DNA of 64,000 nucleotides from Avibacterium sp. 20-132 (GTDB lineage Bacteria; Pseudomonadota; Gammaproteobacteria; Enterobacterales; Pasteurellaceae). Below the pieces are notes generated by a model. It had not been told where the DNA came from and did not search any database. It was given only the letters and a program-made list of their open reading frames with translations. The DNA lies in assembly GCF_023611925.1 (NCBI RefSeq), contig NZ_CP091456.1:992001-1056000 (forward strand), given 5' to 3'. The position numbers and the translations under genes are program-made. Each line of letters opens with the position of its first letter. Within the stretch, counting starts at the first letter, position 1. Shown here in pieces: positions 26,115 to 37,736 of this stretch.

Positions 26115-27068
26115 CTATCTTTTCAATTTAATCTTTTCCACCGCGTGATTGGCGCCTTTGGTCAAAATTAAATTAGCCCGCTCTCGGGTTGGTAAAATAT
26201 TCTCTCGGAGGTTTTTGCCGTTGATTTCCTCCCAAATTTTACTCGCGGTGGCAATGGCTTCTTGTTCGGAAAGGCTGGCATAGTGCTTAAAGTAAGAATG
26301 AGGATTATTAAATGCACTTTGGCGGAATTTGAGAAAACGGCGAATGTACCATTCTTTTAATAAGTGTTCTTCGGCATCAACAAAAATAGAAAAATCCACA
26401 AAATCAGAAACAAAAACTTGATTTGTATTGCTATTGCCACGTTGTAGTACATTTAATCCTTCCAAAATAAGAATATCAGGTTGATCCACATAATCAAATT
26501 GGTCAGGTACAATGTCGTAAGTTAAGTGAGAATAAATCGGTGCGCTCACATTGCGTTTACCTGATTTTATTTCTGCCAAAAAATGGATTAGGCGTTGGGT
26601 GTCATAAGAAACAGGAAAGCCTTTCTTTTGTAACAGATTGTCTTTTTTAAGTTTTTCTAAGGGATAAAGAAAGCCGTCGGTGGTGATAAGATCCACATTA
26701 CGCACTTGCGGCCAGTTTGATAGGAGCGATTGCAAAATGCGTGCTGAAGTGCTTTTCCCCACCGCGACACTGCCTGCAATGCTAATAATATAAGGTACTT
26801 TTGGGGTATCACCAGCTAAAAATCGTTTTAATACGGTTTGGCGGCGTAAATTTTCTTCAATATAGTAATTAATTAAACGTGCCAAAGGCAGATAAATGGT
26901 ACTTACTTCATTTAATGAAAGATCCTCATTGAAACCTAACAAAGGCTTAAGATCTTGCTCGGTCAGTTTTAATGGAACGGATTTGCGTAATTCTGCCCAT
27001 TGCTGGCGATCAAAAGAAAGAAAAGGCGTTAATTGCTCATTTAATAACGTTGAATCAGAAAAGGCCAC
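26115..27068 (-). CDS. coaA: Pantothenate kinase, type I
   Basis: The product has 317 residues and starts with GTG at 27068; the only nearby ATG is out of frame. It phosphorylates pantothenate, the first step of CoA synthesis; coaD at 18.5 kb is a later step. The P-loop GSVAVGKST is at about 98-106. The segments [17 protein letters not shown] and LEGLNVLQ are typical. CoaA is usually feedback-inhibited by CoA. Confidence 0.95.
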   Translation of the reverse strand: MAFSDSTLLNEQLTPFLSFDRQQWAELRKSVPLKLTEQDLKPLLGFNEDLSLNEVSTIYLPLARLINYYIEENLRRQTVLKRFLAGDTPKVPYIISIAGSVAVGKSTSARILQSLLSNWPQVRNVDLITTDGFLYPLEKLKKDNLLQKKGFPVSYDTQRLIHFLAEIKSGKRNVSAPIYSHLTYDIVPDQFDYVDQPDILILEGLNVLQRGNSNTNQVFVSDFVDFSIFVDAEEHLLKEWYIRRFLKFRQSAFNNPHSYFKHYASLSEQEAIATASKIWEEINGKNLRENILPTRERANLILTKGANHAVEKIKLKR

Positions 27069-27235
27069 AATGTTGTCTTCATAATTTATAGAATGATGAA
27101 TAGAAATATACCCTATAAATTGGCTTCTGATTAGTAAAATTTAGAATAAATTGGCACTTTTTTTATAAATTTTGTGCGTTTTGAGTGAGAAATAGCCGAA
27201 CAATAAAAAAAATTAATTTTTTTTCAAAAAAACGC

Positions 27236-27263
27236 TTGTCAGCAATAAAAATTTCCCTATAAT
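27236..27263 (+). promoter_or_regulatory. Promoter of the tRNA-tuf operon
   Basis: TTGTCA (27236-27241) and TATAAT (27258-27263) are 16 bp apart, followed by a GC-containing discriminator. The first tRNA starts 20 bp further on. An A/T-rich run lies just upstream, as in strong stable-RNA promoters. Confidence 0.75.
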
Positions 27264-27283
27264 ACGCCTCACTTGCTTACGAC

Positions 27284-27359
<76 letters not shown>

Positions 27360-27393
27360 TAACCAAGCGTAGCCAAGTTCATTCATTTAGTGC

Positions 27394-27478
27394 GGAGGGA
27401 TTCCCGAGCGGCCAAAGGGAGCAGACTGTAAATCTGCCGGCTCAGCCTTCGAAGGTTCGAATCCTTCTCCCTCCACCA
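27394..27478 (+). tRNA. tRNA-Tyr (GTA)
   Basis: An 85-nt tRNA with a long variable arm and encoded CCA. The anticodon GTA sits in AGACTGTAAATCT. The acceptor stem pairs GGAGGGA with TCCCTCC. Confidence 0.96.
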
Positions 27479-27519
27479 TTTTTTAGATGAATTCTGATGG
27501 GACAGATGAATTTAGGACT

Positions 27520-27594
<75 letters not shown>

Positions 27595-27598
27595 AAGC

Positions 27599-27674
27599 GC
27601 TGATATAGCTCAGTTGGTAGAGCGCACCCTTGGTAAGGGTGAGGTCGGCGGTTCAAATCCGCCTATCAGCACCA
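27599..27674 (+). tRNA. tRNA-Thr (GGT)
   Basis: A 76-nt cloverleaf with encoded CCA, 4 bp after tRNA-Gly. The acceptor stem pairs GCTGATA with TATCAGC. The anticodon loop TTGGTAA carries GGT. Confidence 0.96.
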
Positions 27675-27740
27675 GCCTTAATTTCACCTTTCTCTTATTA
27701 ATAGCTTAAACTTATTCAATTGGTTAATGTGGTATTTTGA

Positions 27741-28961
<1,221 letters not shown>

Positions 28962-29354
28962 TGATTATTGCTAGGTAACACTAGAAAGCTATCAGAAAGC
29001 GAAAGAGGGCATCGAAAGATGCCCTTTTGTTTTTTTTGATTTAAAGATTAGGCTATAAAGAAGGATGAAATAAAAGTAATAGTAAGCTAAATGAAGTGAA
29101 GCTGAATGATATAAAGCCAGATAAAAATGTCATTCATTAAAGAACTAAATTTAAGTAATAGCTTAATCAGGATGATTTCTCTTTTTTACTTTGAATGTTT
29201 CTATTCATTTTTCTCTTTTATATTCTTTTTCTTTAAATCTATTCTTTATTTAGTGATGGGTTATTTTCCATTGATTGATTATTTCAATGAAGATCATAAA
29301 AACTTAGCGAAAAGGTACCGCACTTTTTTATCTCTCTTCCTATTTATGTAATCT
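28962..29354 (+). other. tuf-dtd intergenic stretch
   Basis: It contains the tuf terminator and one uptake-signal core near 29318. A 74-codon Phe-rich frame at 29127-29351 has no ribosome binding site and low-complexity composition, so I do not treat it as a gene. Nothing else is seen. Confidence 0.5.
29003..29037 (+). terminator. Rho-independent terminator of tuf
   Basis: The stem AAAGAGGGCATC pairs with GATGCCCTTTT around GAAA, followed by a long T tract. Confidence 0.92.
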
Positions 29355-29789
29355 TTACATCTCCAGCCAAAAAGTCACAGGGCCATCATTGGTCAGGCTA
29401 ACTTGCATATCCGCAGCAAATCTTCCCGTTGCGGTTGAAATGCGTTCACTGCATTTCTGGACAAAATAATCATAAAGCTGCTCAGCTTCCTGTGGGGCTG
29501 CACCATTAGAGAAACTGGGGCGTAGCCCTTTTTGTGTGTCTGCGGCAAGAGTAAATTGGGAAACAACAAGCAATTCACCGTTCACTTGTTGGACATTTAA
29601 ATTCATTTTACCTTGTTCATCGCTGAATACTCGGTAGTTCAGTACTTTTTCCATTAAGCGATCTGCTTTGTTTTCGTCATCTTCTTTTTGTACGCCAAGT
29701 AACACGAGCAACCCCTGTTGAATTTGCCCTGTTATTTCGCCATTGATTTCTACTTTGGCTTGGGTTACGCGTTGAATTAATGCGATCAT
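29355..29789 (-). CDS. dtd: D-aminoacyl-tRNA deacylase
   Basis: The product has 144 residues. It removes D-amino acids wrongly attached to tRNA. The active-site motifs SQFTLAADT and the Gly-cisPro motif GPVTFWLE at the C-terminus are intact. Its start overlaps the stop of the yihY-like gene by one base (TAATG), so the two are translationally coupled. Confidence 0.96.
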   Translation of the reverse strand: MIALIQRVTQAKVEINGEITGQIQQGLLVLLGVQKEDDENKADRLMEKVLNYRVFSDEQGKMNLNVQQVNGELLVVSQFTLAADTQKGLRPSFSNGAAPQEAEQLYDYFVQKCSERISTATGRFAADMQVSLTNDGPVTFWLEM

Positions 29790-30652
29790 TATTGTTCCTC
29801 AATTTGTTGTAATTCAATCTCACCGTTTTTTAATAAACGCATATCACCAAGAACGGCGGCAAGTTGTGCGCCGAGTAAAATGGCAATCCAGCTTAATTGA
29901 ATCCACAGTAACATAATGGGCAGTGTTGCCATTGCACCATAAATAAGCTGGTAAGAAGGAAAGTTAGTGATATACCACGCAAAGGCCTGTTTGCCTAAGG
30001 TAAAGAAAATTGCGGCGACCAATGCACCTACGGCAGAATGTTTTATGCTAACGGGTTTATTCGGCACAATTTTATAAATTAAGGTGAAAATAAACCACGT
30101 CAGTATAAAGGGGATAAAACTGAGTATTTTCAAGCCAAAGGGTAGGCTCAGATCTGATTGGAGAAAATCGCTCGCAAGATTGGTTACGTAAGTACTCACC
30201 CCAATACTGGTTGCAATGATGATAGGGCCAAGCGTGAGAATTAACCAATAAATTGCAAATGAAAAAATGGTTGGGCGCACACTGCCATCGTGCCAAATAC
30301 TATTTAAAGTGCGGTCAATCGAATTGATGAGTAATAATGCCACCACAATTAAACTGATGATACCTACCGCACTCATTTGTTTAGAATTAGCAACAAATTG
30401 GTCAATATATTCGCCGACCGTATCACTGGCAGCAGGGGCAAAGTTGGTAAAAATAAAGTGCTTTAGCTCCCCAGTTACTTCGTTAAATACTGGAAAGGCA
30501 GAGAAAATAGAAAAAATCACCATAATCAGCGGAACAAGCGCCAACATCGTGCTGTACGTGAGATACCCCGCTGCTTGGGTAAGTTTATTTTGGTTGAAAC
30601 GTAACCAAAATACGTTGAGAAAGAGGCTTAGTTTTCGCCATAAAACTGACAT
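29789..30652 (-). CDS. yihY: YihY/UPF0761 family membrane protein
   Basis: The product has 287 residues from ATG 30652, with GGAG 7 nt upstream. It has about six membrane helices and the family motif [19 protein letters not shown]. Members were once called ribonuclease BN by mistake; the true function is unknown. Its first 25 bp overlap the end of ychJ, and its stop is coupled to dtd. The yihY-dtd pairing is conserved in gammaproteobacteria. Confidence 0.88.
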   Translation of the reverse strand: MSVLWRKLSLFLNVFWLRFNQNKLTQAAGYLTYSTMLALVPLIMVIFSIFSAFPVFNEVTGELKHFIFTNFAPAASDTVGEYIDQFVANSKQMSAVGIISLIVVALLLINSIDRTLNSIWHDGSVRPTIFSFAIYWLILTLGPIIIATSIGVSTYVTNLASDFLQSDLSLPFGLKILSFIPFILTWFIFTLIYKIVPNKPVSIKHSAVGALVAAIFFTLGKQAFAWYITNFPSYQLIYGAMATLPIMLLWIQLSWIAILLGAQLAAVLGDMRLLKNGEIELQQIEEQ

Positions 30653-31125
30653 AACATCACTCCACAACAATGTTTAAATTTTTTTCCTGAACCGCAAATG
30701 CAAGGCTGTTTCATCGCCGGCAGGCTAACCGTAGGATCAGCAAAATACCAGCGTTCATCCACTTTGACAAATAGCGATTTTTCGTGATGAATTTGCTTCC
30801 CCTCAGGGCTAGCAAATTGTGCGTTAAATTCCACCGCACTGTGCTTTTTATCTAATTCAGGTTCGTGCTTTATGATTTCTAAACCAAGCCATTGTGTTTG
30901 TGCCGCCCATTGCTTTAAGGCCTGATAGTCCAAGAGGTTTTGTTGGCTTGGTACGGTGGTTTCCACAATATAATCAATCTGTTGCAGAACAAAAGCGGCA
31001 TAACGTGAACGCATTAGCTGCTCGGCATTTTGTGCCATTTTGCGCTGTTGATGTAATGGTTGGCAACAATCTTGATATGTGTTACCCGATTGGCAAGGGC
31101 AAAGTGCGGTGCTTTTTTCGTTCAT
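30628..31125 (-). CDS. ychJ: YchJ/UPF0225 family SEC-C motif protein
   Basis: The product has 165 residues. SEC-C-type zinc-binding motifs lie at both ends: [13 protein letters not shown] (about 9-21) and [13 protein letters not shown] (about 142-154). Between them is the NTF2-like YchJ domain ([20 protein letters not shown]). The function is not known. The gene opens with an uptake-signal core in its coding sequence (31101-31109). It overlaps the next gene, yihY. Confidence 0.88.
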   Translation of the reverse strand: MNEKSTALCPCQSGNTYQDCCQPLHQQRKMAQNAEQLMRSRYAAFVLQQIDYIVETTVPSQQNLLDYQALKQWAAQTQWLGLEIIKHEPELDKKHSAVEFNAQFASPEGKQIHHEKSLFVKVDERWYFADPTVSLPAMKQPCICGSGKKFKHCCGVMLCQFYGEN

Positions 31126-31302
31126 TTTTCAACAATAATTCTTCAAAGATTTAGCAAATTAGCCTAAGCATACCACATCAATTTAATGATTTCATTTGCC
31201 AAAAATAAAAACGACAGCTCCAGAAAATTGGTGATAATTTTTGACCGCACTTTATTTTTTTTTTATTATGCCCCCACATTTTGATCGATTTTAGAGGCTT
31301 AT

Positions 31303-32802
31303 ATGCAATATTCATTAGCACAAACAGAACAAGGCGAGGTTTTAGGTTTAACCGCCAAAATGGCAAACCGCCACGGTTTAATCGCGGGCGCAACTGGAAC
31401 GGGAAAAACCGTTACCTTGCGTAAAATGGCAGAAGCATTCAGCGATGACGGTGTGCCAGTGTTTTTGGTGGATGTCAAAGGCGATTTATCGGGCTTAGTT
31501 AAAGCGGGTGAATTTCAAGGCAAAGTGGCAGAACGAATTGCGCAATTCCATTTAGGTGGGGAAAGCTATTTGCAAGGCTATCCCGTTTCTTTCTGGGATG
31601 TATTTGGTGAAACAGGCATTCCATTGCGTACCACTATTTCAGAAATGGGACCATTGTTACTTTCTCGTTTACTCAATCTTAACGCCACGCAAGAAGGCTT
31701 ACTCAATTTGGTATTCCGTGTGGCAGATGATAAAGGATTGTTACTTATTGATCTAAAAGATTTACGCGCAATGCTCAAATATGTGGCAGAAAATGCAAAA
31801 ACCTTCCAAGTGGAATATGGCAATGTTTCAGCCGCTAGCGTAGGGGCAATTCAGCGTGCCTTACTCACATTAGAGAATGAAGGGGCAACTAACCTTTTTG
31901 GTGAACCCGCATTAAATCTTGATGATTGGCTACAAACCCGTGATGGGCGTGGTGTGATTAATGTATTGAATTCAGAAAAATTAATTAACTCCCCTCGTAT
32001 GTACAGCGCCTTTTTACTTTGGCTGATGGCAGAATTATTTGAGCAATTGCCTGAAGTGGGCGATCCAGAGAAACCTAAATTTGTGATGTTCTTTGATGAA
32101 GCCCATTTATTATTTGATGGCGCGCCAGCCGTATTGGTGGATAAAGTGGAGCAAGTGGTGCGTCTCATTCGTTCTAAAGGGGTCGGGATTTATTTTGTTA
32201 CACAAAATCCATTAGATTTACCCGATACCGTGCTAGGACAGTTAGGGAACCGTGTACAACACGCCTTGCGCGCCTTTACGCCTCGCGATCAAAAAGCCGT
32301 TAAATCTGCGGCTGAAACCTTCCGCACAAATCCAAATGTGAATGTGGTAGAAACGATTTCTACCCTCGGTGTTGGGCAAGCATTAGTGTCTTTCCTTGAT
32401 GAGAAAGGAATGCCAACCCCCGTGGAAGTAGCGTATATTTATCCACCGAAAAGCCAGCTTAAACCGATTTCTCTTGAACAGCGTAGCCAATGGGTGAAAG
32501 ACGATGATCTTTATCCTTATTACCATAATTATGTGGATAATATTTCGGCTTTTGAAATGTTGCAAGAGCAAGCTGATCTTGCCGCTGTTGCACAAAAACA
32601 AGCAGAACAAGCGCAAGAGGAAGAAGAAAATGGCTTTATGGGTAGCTTAAGCAGAATGTTGTTTGGTAAGAAAAAACGTGGCGAGCAACTGAGCGTAACG
32701 GAACAAGTGGTTAGTGGCGTGGCTAAATCCGTAGGACGCAACATTCGTAACCAAATCACCAAGCAAATTATGCGCGGGATTTTAGGTGCGTTAAAGAAAT
32801 AA
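31303..32802 (+). CDS. yjgR: HerA/YjgR-type ATPase (DUF853)
   Basis: The product has 499 residues. It is a FtsK/HerA-like P-loop ATPase with Walker A GATGTGKTVT (about 29-38) and Walker B KFVMFFDEAHLLF (about 256-268). The DUF853 C-terminal part has LGVGQALVSFLDEKG, then a coiled, Gln/Glu-rich tail and a basic end. E. coli YjgR is the nearest named relative, and its role is not established. No defence or recombination partner is adjacent. Confidence 0.85.
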   Translation: MQYSLAQTEQGEVLGLTAKMANRHGLIAGATGTGKTVTLRKMAEAFSDDGVPVFLVDVKGDLSGLVKAGEFQGKVAERIAQFHLGGESYLQGYPVSFWDVFGETGIPLRTTISEMGPLLLSRLLNLNATQEGLLNLVFRVADDKGLLLIDLKDLRAMLKYVAENAKTFQVEYGNVSAASVGAIQRALLTLENEGATNLFGEPALNLDDWLQTRDGRGVINVLNSEKLINSPRMYSAFLLWLMAELFEQLPEVGDPEKPKFVMFFDEAHLLFDGAPAVLVDKVEQVVRLIRSKGVGIYFVTQNPLDLPDTVLGQLGNRVQHALRAFTPRDQKAVKSAAETFRTNPNVNVVETISTLGVGQALVSFLDEKGMPTPVEVAYIYPPKSQLKPISLEQRSQWVKDDDLYPYYHNYVDNISAFEMLQEQADLAAVAQKQAEQAQEEEENGFMGSLSRMLFGKKKRGEQLSVTEQVVSGVAKSVGRNIRNQITKQIMRGILGALKK

Positions 32803-32821
32803 TGTTTTAAATTGCATAGCG

Positions 32822-32860
32822 AAAGGCTTAAAACCAATGATAAGGTTTTAAGCCTTTTTT
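32822..32860 (+). terminator. Rho-independent terminator after the HerA-like gene
   Basis: The 14-bp stem AAAGGCTTAAAACC (32822-32835) pairs with GGTTTTAAGCCTTT (32844-32857), followed by T residues. Confidence 0.9.
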
Positions 32861-32898
32861 ATTGCATTTTTCTATTTTAGTTGATGGCAACAGGGGAT

Positions 32899-33171
32899 TT
32901 ATTTTTGTACCACTGCGTGATAATGCAAGCTATCAATGGCTTGAATCAGCATTTCATCGCTGACGTTCTCCTCTGCAACCACATTCACTGAGCGTGAGTT
33001 AAAATTCGCTTTAGTGGATTGCACGCCATCAATATTACGTAATACTTTATTGACTAAATAGACACAAAGCTGGCAATTCATTTCTTCAATATGCAATGTC
33101 ACCTTTCGTTCTGCGCCAAGACTTGATAGTGAAAAACTAAGTGCGGTTAAAAAAAGTAATATTTTTTTCAT
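32899..33171 (-). CDS. MerP-like periplasmic heavy-metal-binding protein
   Basis: The product has 90 residues from ATG 33171. It has a signal peptide (about 1-19) and one HMA domain with metal-binding Cys in [10 protein letters not shown] (about 31-34 for C-x2-C). The usual GMTC motif is changed to EMNC. The start overlaps the stop of the MerT-like gene (ATGA), so they are translated together. MerP binds Hg(II) and passes it to MerT in known systems, but no merA or merR is near, so the metal is uncertain. Confidence 0.78.
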   Translation of the reverse strand: MKKILLFLTALSFSLSSLGAERKVTLHIEEMNCQLCVYLVNKVLRNIDGVQSTKANFNSRSVNVVAEENVSDEMLIQAIDSLHYHAVVQK

Positions 33172-33545
33172 TCTAAATAATCCAAAATATAAGGTAAAAC
33201 ATAAGGATAGGTTAAGAAAAAGAGAATAATCAGCGCCATTAACCAATATAAAATTTGTAACATACGGCGTGATAAATATTTGCTACAAATGATTTTCCCT
33301 GAGAAATTCAATAGCCAAAAGCCATAACCAAAGGCAAAGAGAGAAATCACAAGCATTGGAATTTGTAAAAAGGCAAGCTGATTTAAGCTCACCAACCAAG
33401 TGCTGGAAATGCCGAAGAGTAAATAAAATAACGGGGCAATGCAGCATAATGTTGATGCCACCGCAGCACTCACTGCGGTGGTACATATCGCGCAAAATTT
33501 GGTATTGGCGTTTTTCGGATTAACGTTGTTGTGAGATAAATTCAT
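33168..33545 (-). CDS. MerT-like membrane transporter
   Basis: The product has 125 residues from ATG 33545; ATG 33563 is an alternative and neither has a clear ribosome binding site. It has three to four membrane segments, and the paired Cys in [17 protein letters not shown] match the Cys-Cys of MerT helix 1. It overlaps the end of the transglutaminase-like gene by 26 bp and is coupled to the MerP-like gene by 4 bp. The cargo may be mercury or another soft metal; this is inference. Confidence 0.75.
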   Translation of the reverse strand: MNLSHNNVNPKNANTKFCAICTTAVSAAVASTLCCIAPLFYLLFGISSTWLVSLNQLAFLQIPMLVISLFAFGYGFWLLNFSGKIICSKYLSRRMLQILYWLMALIILFFLTYPYVLPYILDYLE

Positions 33546-34624
33546 AACCAAATTCTTTTGCATCAAATGAATTTAACGGATCGCCACCCACTTCGGCATA
33601 AGGATAGCCAAAATTATTGATTGGTGCGAGTTCTGGCGTTGGGTAAAGAGTGAAATCTCGTGCGTGATTAAAGCCCATCCAATTCCCCTCCCAATTTCCA
33701 AATAAATAATCTGAAACGGCTTGGGTATTTGTATCCGTCACGTCTTTTTTCTCTGTTAGGCGATATTTTGCTACGTCGGCTGAATCAACAGGCACCCAAC
33801 CAAAGCCGGCAAGGTAAAATTCTGCACGGCAATGTTGTCCGCCGTTTTCATTGGCTATATTATTTTTGGCACTGCCAAACGCAGACTGAGAATATTTCCC
33901 CCATTTTCACGGCTTTACCTAAACGGATACCAAACACTTCACGAGCAGGAATGCCAGAAGCACGGGCTAAGGCAACAAATACAGAATTAATATCTGTGCA
34001 TTTTCCTTTTAATACACCGGTGGTTAAGATTTTTTCTACATCGCCATCACCGCAGCCTAACACCGAATTATCTCGCTCCATATTTGCCACAATCCACTGA
34101 TGAATGCGTTCTGCTTTTTTGAGCGGATTGGTTTCATTGCCTACAATTTTATCGGCATATTCTTTTACGATTCCGTCAATTTTAATATGTTTTGTTGGCT
34201 GTAAATAAGGTTGCACATCAACGCCATATTCTATGTTTTGTGGGGCTTGATAGTCTTTCAGCAACCCTTGTTTCTTTGGTTCACGATCTTGCGTTTCCAC
34301 CACCAAGGTAATTGTTAAATCACGTTTTTGGGCATCTGGCGCCCAACTGGCGAATAAGGTACTTGCACTATATTGATTATTTTCAGTGATGTACGCTTGT
34401 TGATAATTGCCGTCAAATGTAATGGATTTTACTTTTTGATAATCGTTGCTAAAAGGCAATGGCACCCATAAATTGGTGGTGCCTGATGAGCCTTTGGGAA
34501 CTTGCAACGCATAGGTTTGGGTGAACTCATAAGTATGCGTAGTGGTATTGGGGTTTGGCATCGTTGTGGCATTTGCCAACGTAGCCGCCGCGAAAAGTGC
34601 GGTAGTAAAAATCGTTTTTTTCAT
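33520..34624 (-). pseudogene. Transglutaminase-like periplasmic protein, broken by a +1 frameshift
   Basis: A signal peptide (MKKTIFTTALFAAATLANA) opens the frame at 34624. The transglutaminase-like Cys is in GKCTDINSVFVALARASGIP. Frame 1 stops at 33860. A second frame continues without a break in homology (KYSQSAFGSAKN, then GGQHCRAEFYLAGFGWVPVD, which holds the His and Asp) to TAA 33520. The shift falls in a run of five C at 33898-33902; four would restore one frame of about 367 codons. It splits the Cys from the His/Asp. The cause may be real inactivation, phase variation or a sequencing error. It lies upstream of the MerT/MerP-like pair. Confidence 0.82.
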
Positions 34625-35025
34625 AGAAAACTCCTGTTTACAAAAGGGATTGCAAGGTTATGCCATTCGCGATTAAAAATGGGATACCTTATAGGAATTA
34701 GGCGAGAGAAAACGCATTGCGTTAAAGAATTGCCAAATTTCTAACCTTCCTTAAATCCTTAAGAGAAATTGAAAACGGCAAGAATGGTATAACGATGAAA
34801 ACCAGAATTGAAAACAGTTTGATCATTTCCTATACACAATACTTGCGATATAGCTGTTCAACGAACGAAGGGATTTTACGATCTATGGCTGAAATTGCAA
34901 TCTTTTATTGAGTACGGAGGGACAAGAACCAGATAAGAAAGCCTGAAATTCATCATAATTATGATACGTCATTTAAGAAAGTGCGGTAAAAAATGGGTAA
35001 AAATTCACCGCACTTTATTTTTTAA
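34625..35025. other. Spacer between udp and the transglutaminase-like gene
   Basis: This 400-bp stretch holds the promoter side of the transglutaminase-like gene and, at its right end, the inverted uptake-signal terminator of udp. No gene or RNA is seen in the remainder. Confidence 0.5.
34979..35016 (-). terminator. Inverted uptake-signal pair after udp
   Basis: AAGTGCGGT (34979-34987) and ACCGCACTT (35008-35016) form an inverted pair immediately downstream of the udp stop. Confidence 0.75.
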
Positions 35026-35784
35026 TTAAACTAATAATGCGGCGGCTTTCACCACAATATCAATGGCGTTTTGTTCCGTTTGGTGAATGGTTTCCTCGTT
35101 TGGAATTTCTTGCTGGGTACGGTTTACAATAGCGCCTGCCACCATTCCCGCACGCAACCCTAAGGCTGAACACATTGTAAATAAGGTTGCACTTTCCATT
35201 TCATAGTTCATCACATTGAGTTCTTGCCATTGTTTTAATGAACCTTGATAGTGGCGGTAAATTTTGCCCGTGTAAGTGTCGTAGCGTTCTTGCCCCGGGT
35301 AGAACGTATCGGATGACGCGGTGATACCGATATGCACTTTGGCGTTCTGATTTTCTAATGCGGCTTTGTGAAGCACTGAGGTGCAAGTAAAGTCGGCTAC
35401 GGCAGGATATTCCAATGGAGCAAAATGACGGCTTGCGCCATCTAAGCGCACCGCGCCGGTGGTGATCAAAATATCACCTACATTAATATGCGGTTGGATC
35501 GCCCCTGTTGTGCCAATGCGTAAGAAGGTACGCACGCCTAATTGCGCTAACTCTTCCACAGCAATGGAAACAGAAGGCCCACCAATTCCAGTGGAACACA
35601 CCACCACCGCTTTACCATTAAGATAGCCAAGCCACGAAGTAAACTCCCTTGTTGCCGCTAAAAATTTTGGATTTTCCAATAAACGAGCAATTCGCTCAAC
35701 GCGTTCTGGTGCGCCCGGAACAATGGCAAGTTTCGCGCCATCTAGCATTGTTTTGGTTAAACCTAAGTGAAAAACATCAGACAT
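35026..35784 (-). CDS. udp: Uridine phosphorylase
   Basis: The product has 252 residues. It splits uridine to uracil and ribose-1-phosphate. The motifs [10 protein letters not shown] at the start, [17 protein letters not shown] (about 90-106) and [18 protein letters not shown] (substrate Met-Glu-x-Glu region) match the NP-I family Udp enzymes. AGGAG lies before ATG 35784. asnC is the next gene upstream on the same strand. Confidence 0.95.
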   Translation of the reverse strand: MSDVFHLGLTKTMLDGAKLAIVPGAPERVERIARLLENPKFLAATREFTSWLGYLNGKAVVVCSTGIGGPSVSIAVEELAQLGVRTFLRIGTTGAIQPHINVGDILITTGAVRLDGASRHFAPLEYPAVADFTCTSVLHKAALENQNAKVHIGITASSDTFYPGQERYDTYTGKIYRHYQGSLKQWQELNVMNYEMESATLFTMCSALGLRAGMVAGAIVNRTQQEIPNEETIHQTEQNAIDIVVKAAALLV

Positions 35785-35816
35785 AATGACTCCTATTTTT
35801 GTTATAAATGAATAAG

Positions 35817-36269
35817 TTATGGAGTAATATCACGCAAAATCGGGTTTTGCATTGAAATTAAGGTTTCGGTAGATTGAATTTCATCAATCAACTGAATTTT
35901 GGTTGCGAGCACGGAATGAAGCTCCGCAATGGTGTGGGTCATCACCTTAATAAAAATGGAATAATTCCCCGTGGTGTAATAAGCCTCCACCACTTCTTCA
36001 AATTTTTCTAATTTCTCAATGACTTTATCGTAATCTTTCGCACTTTTAAGAATAATGCCAATGAAGCAGCATACATCATAGCCTAATTTACGTTGATCAA
36101 TACGGATTTTCGTCCCTTGAATAATGCCCGCCTGACGCATTTTTTCGACACGAACGTGAATTGTTCCGGGGCTTACCCCAAAATTTTTTGCCATTTCTGC
36201 ATACGGCGTACGCGCATCTTTGATTAACACACGGAGGATTTGTTTATCTAAGTTATCAATATTGTGCAT
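35817..36269 (-). CDS. asnC: Lrp/AsnC-family regulator AsnC
   Basis: The product has 150 residues. An N-terminal helix-turn-helix ([20 protein letters not shown], about 19-38) is followed by the RAM effector domain. It starts 160 bp from and divergent to asnA, the standard asnC/asnA layout, in which AsnC activates asnA when asparagine is scarce. Confidence 0.93.
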   Translation of the reverse strand: MHNIDNLDKQILRVLIKDARTPYAEMAKNFGVSPGTIHVRVEKMRQAGIIQGTKIRIDQRKLGYDVCCFIGIILKSAKDYDKVIEKLEKFEEVVEAYYTTGNYSIFIKVMTHTIAELHSVLATKIQLIDEIQSTETLISMQNPILRDITP

Positions 36270-36429
36270 TTTCTTTTCCCAAAATTAAATTTAATTTAAA
36301 ATTATAGCTATTTTTTTATGGAAAAACCATTTTCAATCTTATTTTTGTTTATAGGTATTGAATTTTGATCCCGTATCATTAAATAATATGCAACGAAAAT
36401 CAAAACCAATAATAAATAAGGTTCATACA

Positions 36430-37422
36430 ATGGAAAAATCATTTATTTTACAACAACAAGAAATTAGCTTTGCTAAAAACACCTTTACCCAAAAACTTTT
36501 GGAACATTTAGGGCTTGTAGAAGTTCAAGGTCCTATCCTAAGCCAAGTTGGCAATGGTATTCAAGATAATCTTTCAGGTACAGAAAAAGCAGTTCAAGTA
36601 AATGTGAAGCAGATCACAGATGCTACCTTCGAGGTCGTTCATTCTTTAGCCAAATGGAAACGCCATACCCTTGCGCGTTTCGGTTTTGCCGAAGGTGAAG
36701 GGTTATTTGTACATATGAAAGCATTACGTCCAGATGAAGATAGCCTCGATCAAACTCACTCTGTCTATGTGGATCAATGGGATTGGGAAAAAGTGATCCC
36801 TGCAGGTCGTCGCAACCTTGCTTATTTAAAAGAAACCGTGCGTTCTATTTATCAAGCGATATTAGAAACAGAAGCCGCAGTGAGTGAAAAATTTGGTTTA
36901 ACCCGTTTTTTACCGCAGGACATTACCTTCATTCATAGTGAAGATTTAGTTCAACGCTATCCGGGAATGAATGATAAAGAGCGTGAAAATGCTATTTGTA
37001 AAGAATACGGCGCTGTGTTCTTAATTGGAATTGGCGGTGAATTATCCGACGGTAAGCCACACGACAAACGCGCCCCAGACTATGATGACTGGACAACGAT
37101 TTCGGAAGGTGAATACAAAGGCTTAAATGGTGATATTTTAGTATGGAATCCAACGCTAGAGCGCGCATTTGAGGTGTCATCAATGGGAATCCGCGTAGAT
37201 GAAACGGCTTTACGCAAACAACTTGCCATTACAGGTGATGAAGATCGCTTAAAATTTGATTGGCATCAAGATCTTGTCAATGGTAAATTACCTCTTTCAA
37301 TTGGTGGCGGAATTGGGCAATCTCGCCTAGCAATGTTGTTGCTACATAAAAAACACATTGGTGAAGTGCAATCTAGCGTGTGGCCAAAATCAGTAATGGA
37401 AGAATTTAAAAATATTCTTTAA
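36430..37422 (+). CDS. asnA: Aspartate-ammonia ligase
   Basis: The product has 330 residues from ATG 36430, which matches the family N-terminus [14 protein letters not shown]; the open frame upstream is intergenic. AsnA makes asparagine from aspartate, ammonia and ATP and has a class II aminoacyl-tRNA synthetase-like fold. Clear segments: [27 protein letters not shown] and [14 protein letters not shown]. It is divergent from asnC. Confidence 0.97.
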   Translation: MEKSFILQQQEISFAKNTFTQKLLEHLGLVEVQGPILSQVGNGIQDNLSGTEKAVQVNVKQITDATFEVVHSLAKWKRHTLARFGFAEGEGLFVHMKALRPDEDSLDQTHSVYVDQWDWEKVIPAGRRNLAYLKETVRSIYQAILETEAAVSEKFGLTRFLPQDITFIHSEDLVQRYPGMNDKERENAICKEYGAVFLIGIGGELSDGKPHDKRAPDYDDWTTISEGEYKGLNGDILVWNPTLERAFEVSSMGIRVDETALRKQLAITGDEDRLKFDWHQDLVNGKLPLSIGGGIGQSRLAMLLLHKKHIGEVQSSVWPKSVMEEFKNIL

Positions 37423-37490
37423 TAGGTTACAAGTGAAGAAAACATCTAGGTTTTTTAAATTGTCGTTAAAAACTTAGGGGTATTAAATCT

Positions 37491-37530
37491 AAGGACTTGG
37501 GTCTGTGCTGTACCAAGTCCTTTTAATTTT
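37491..37530 (+). terminator. Rho-independent terminator of asnA
   Basis: The stem AAGGACTTGG pairs with CCAAGTCCTT around a 12-nt loop, followed by TTAATTTT. Confidence 0.85.
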
Positions 37531-37696
37531 ACTTGAATACATCTGGGTATAGTAATGAATATAGTGGCGTAATGACCAACGTATTAGTAAAAAGTATTAT
37601 CTTATACCATAGGTTTTAGGCTATTTTGGGCAATCAGTGCGTGAAAAATACAATTTTTGCTTGAGTATATTATTTTAGCTAGGTCAAACACTTTAT

Positions 37697-37731
37697 AAAA
37701 AACCACCGCACTTAATTATACGGTGGTTTTT
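37697..37731 (-). terminator. Terminator of yfbU containing an uptake signal
   Basis: The stem AAAACCACCG pairs with CGGTGGTTTT around a 12-nt loop; an uptake-signal core (ACCGCACTT, 37704-37712) overlaps the arm and loop. On the minus strand a T tract follows. Confidence 0.82.
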
Positions 37732-37736
37732 GGCAA

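Larger units (their letters stand above)
37423..37736. other. Spacer between asnA and yfbU
   Basis: The asnA terminator lies near the left and the yfbU terminator at the right. No gene is seen between them. Confidence 0.5.

Noticed and set aside
29127..29351. 74-codon hydrophobic Phe-rich frame after tuf
   Set aside because: No ribosome binding site, low-complexity A/T-driven composition, and an uptake signal near its end; no family resemblance.
31303..32802. HerA-like ATPase as part of a defence system (HerA with a nuclease partner)
   Set aside because: No NurA, Sir2 or DUF4297-type partner is adjacent; the gene matches the housekeeping YjgR/DUF853 type.
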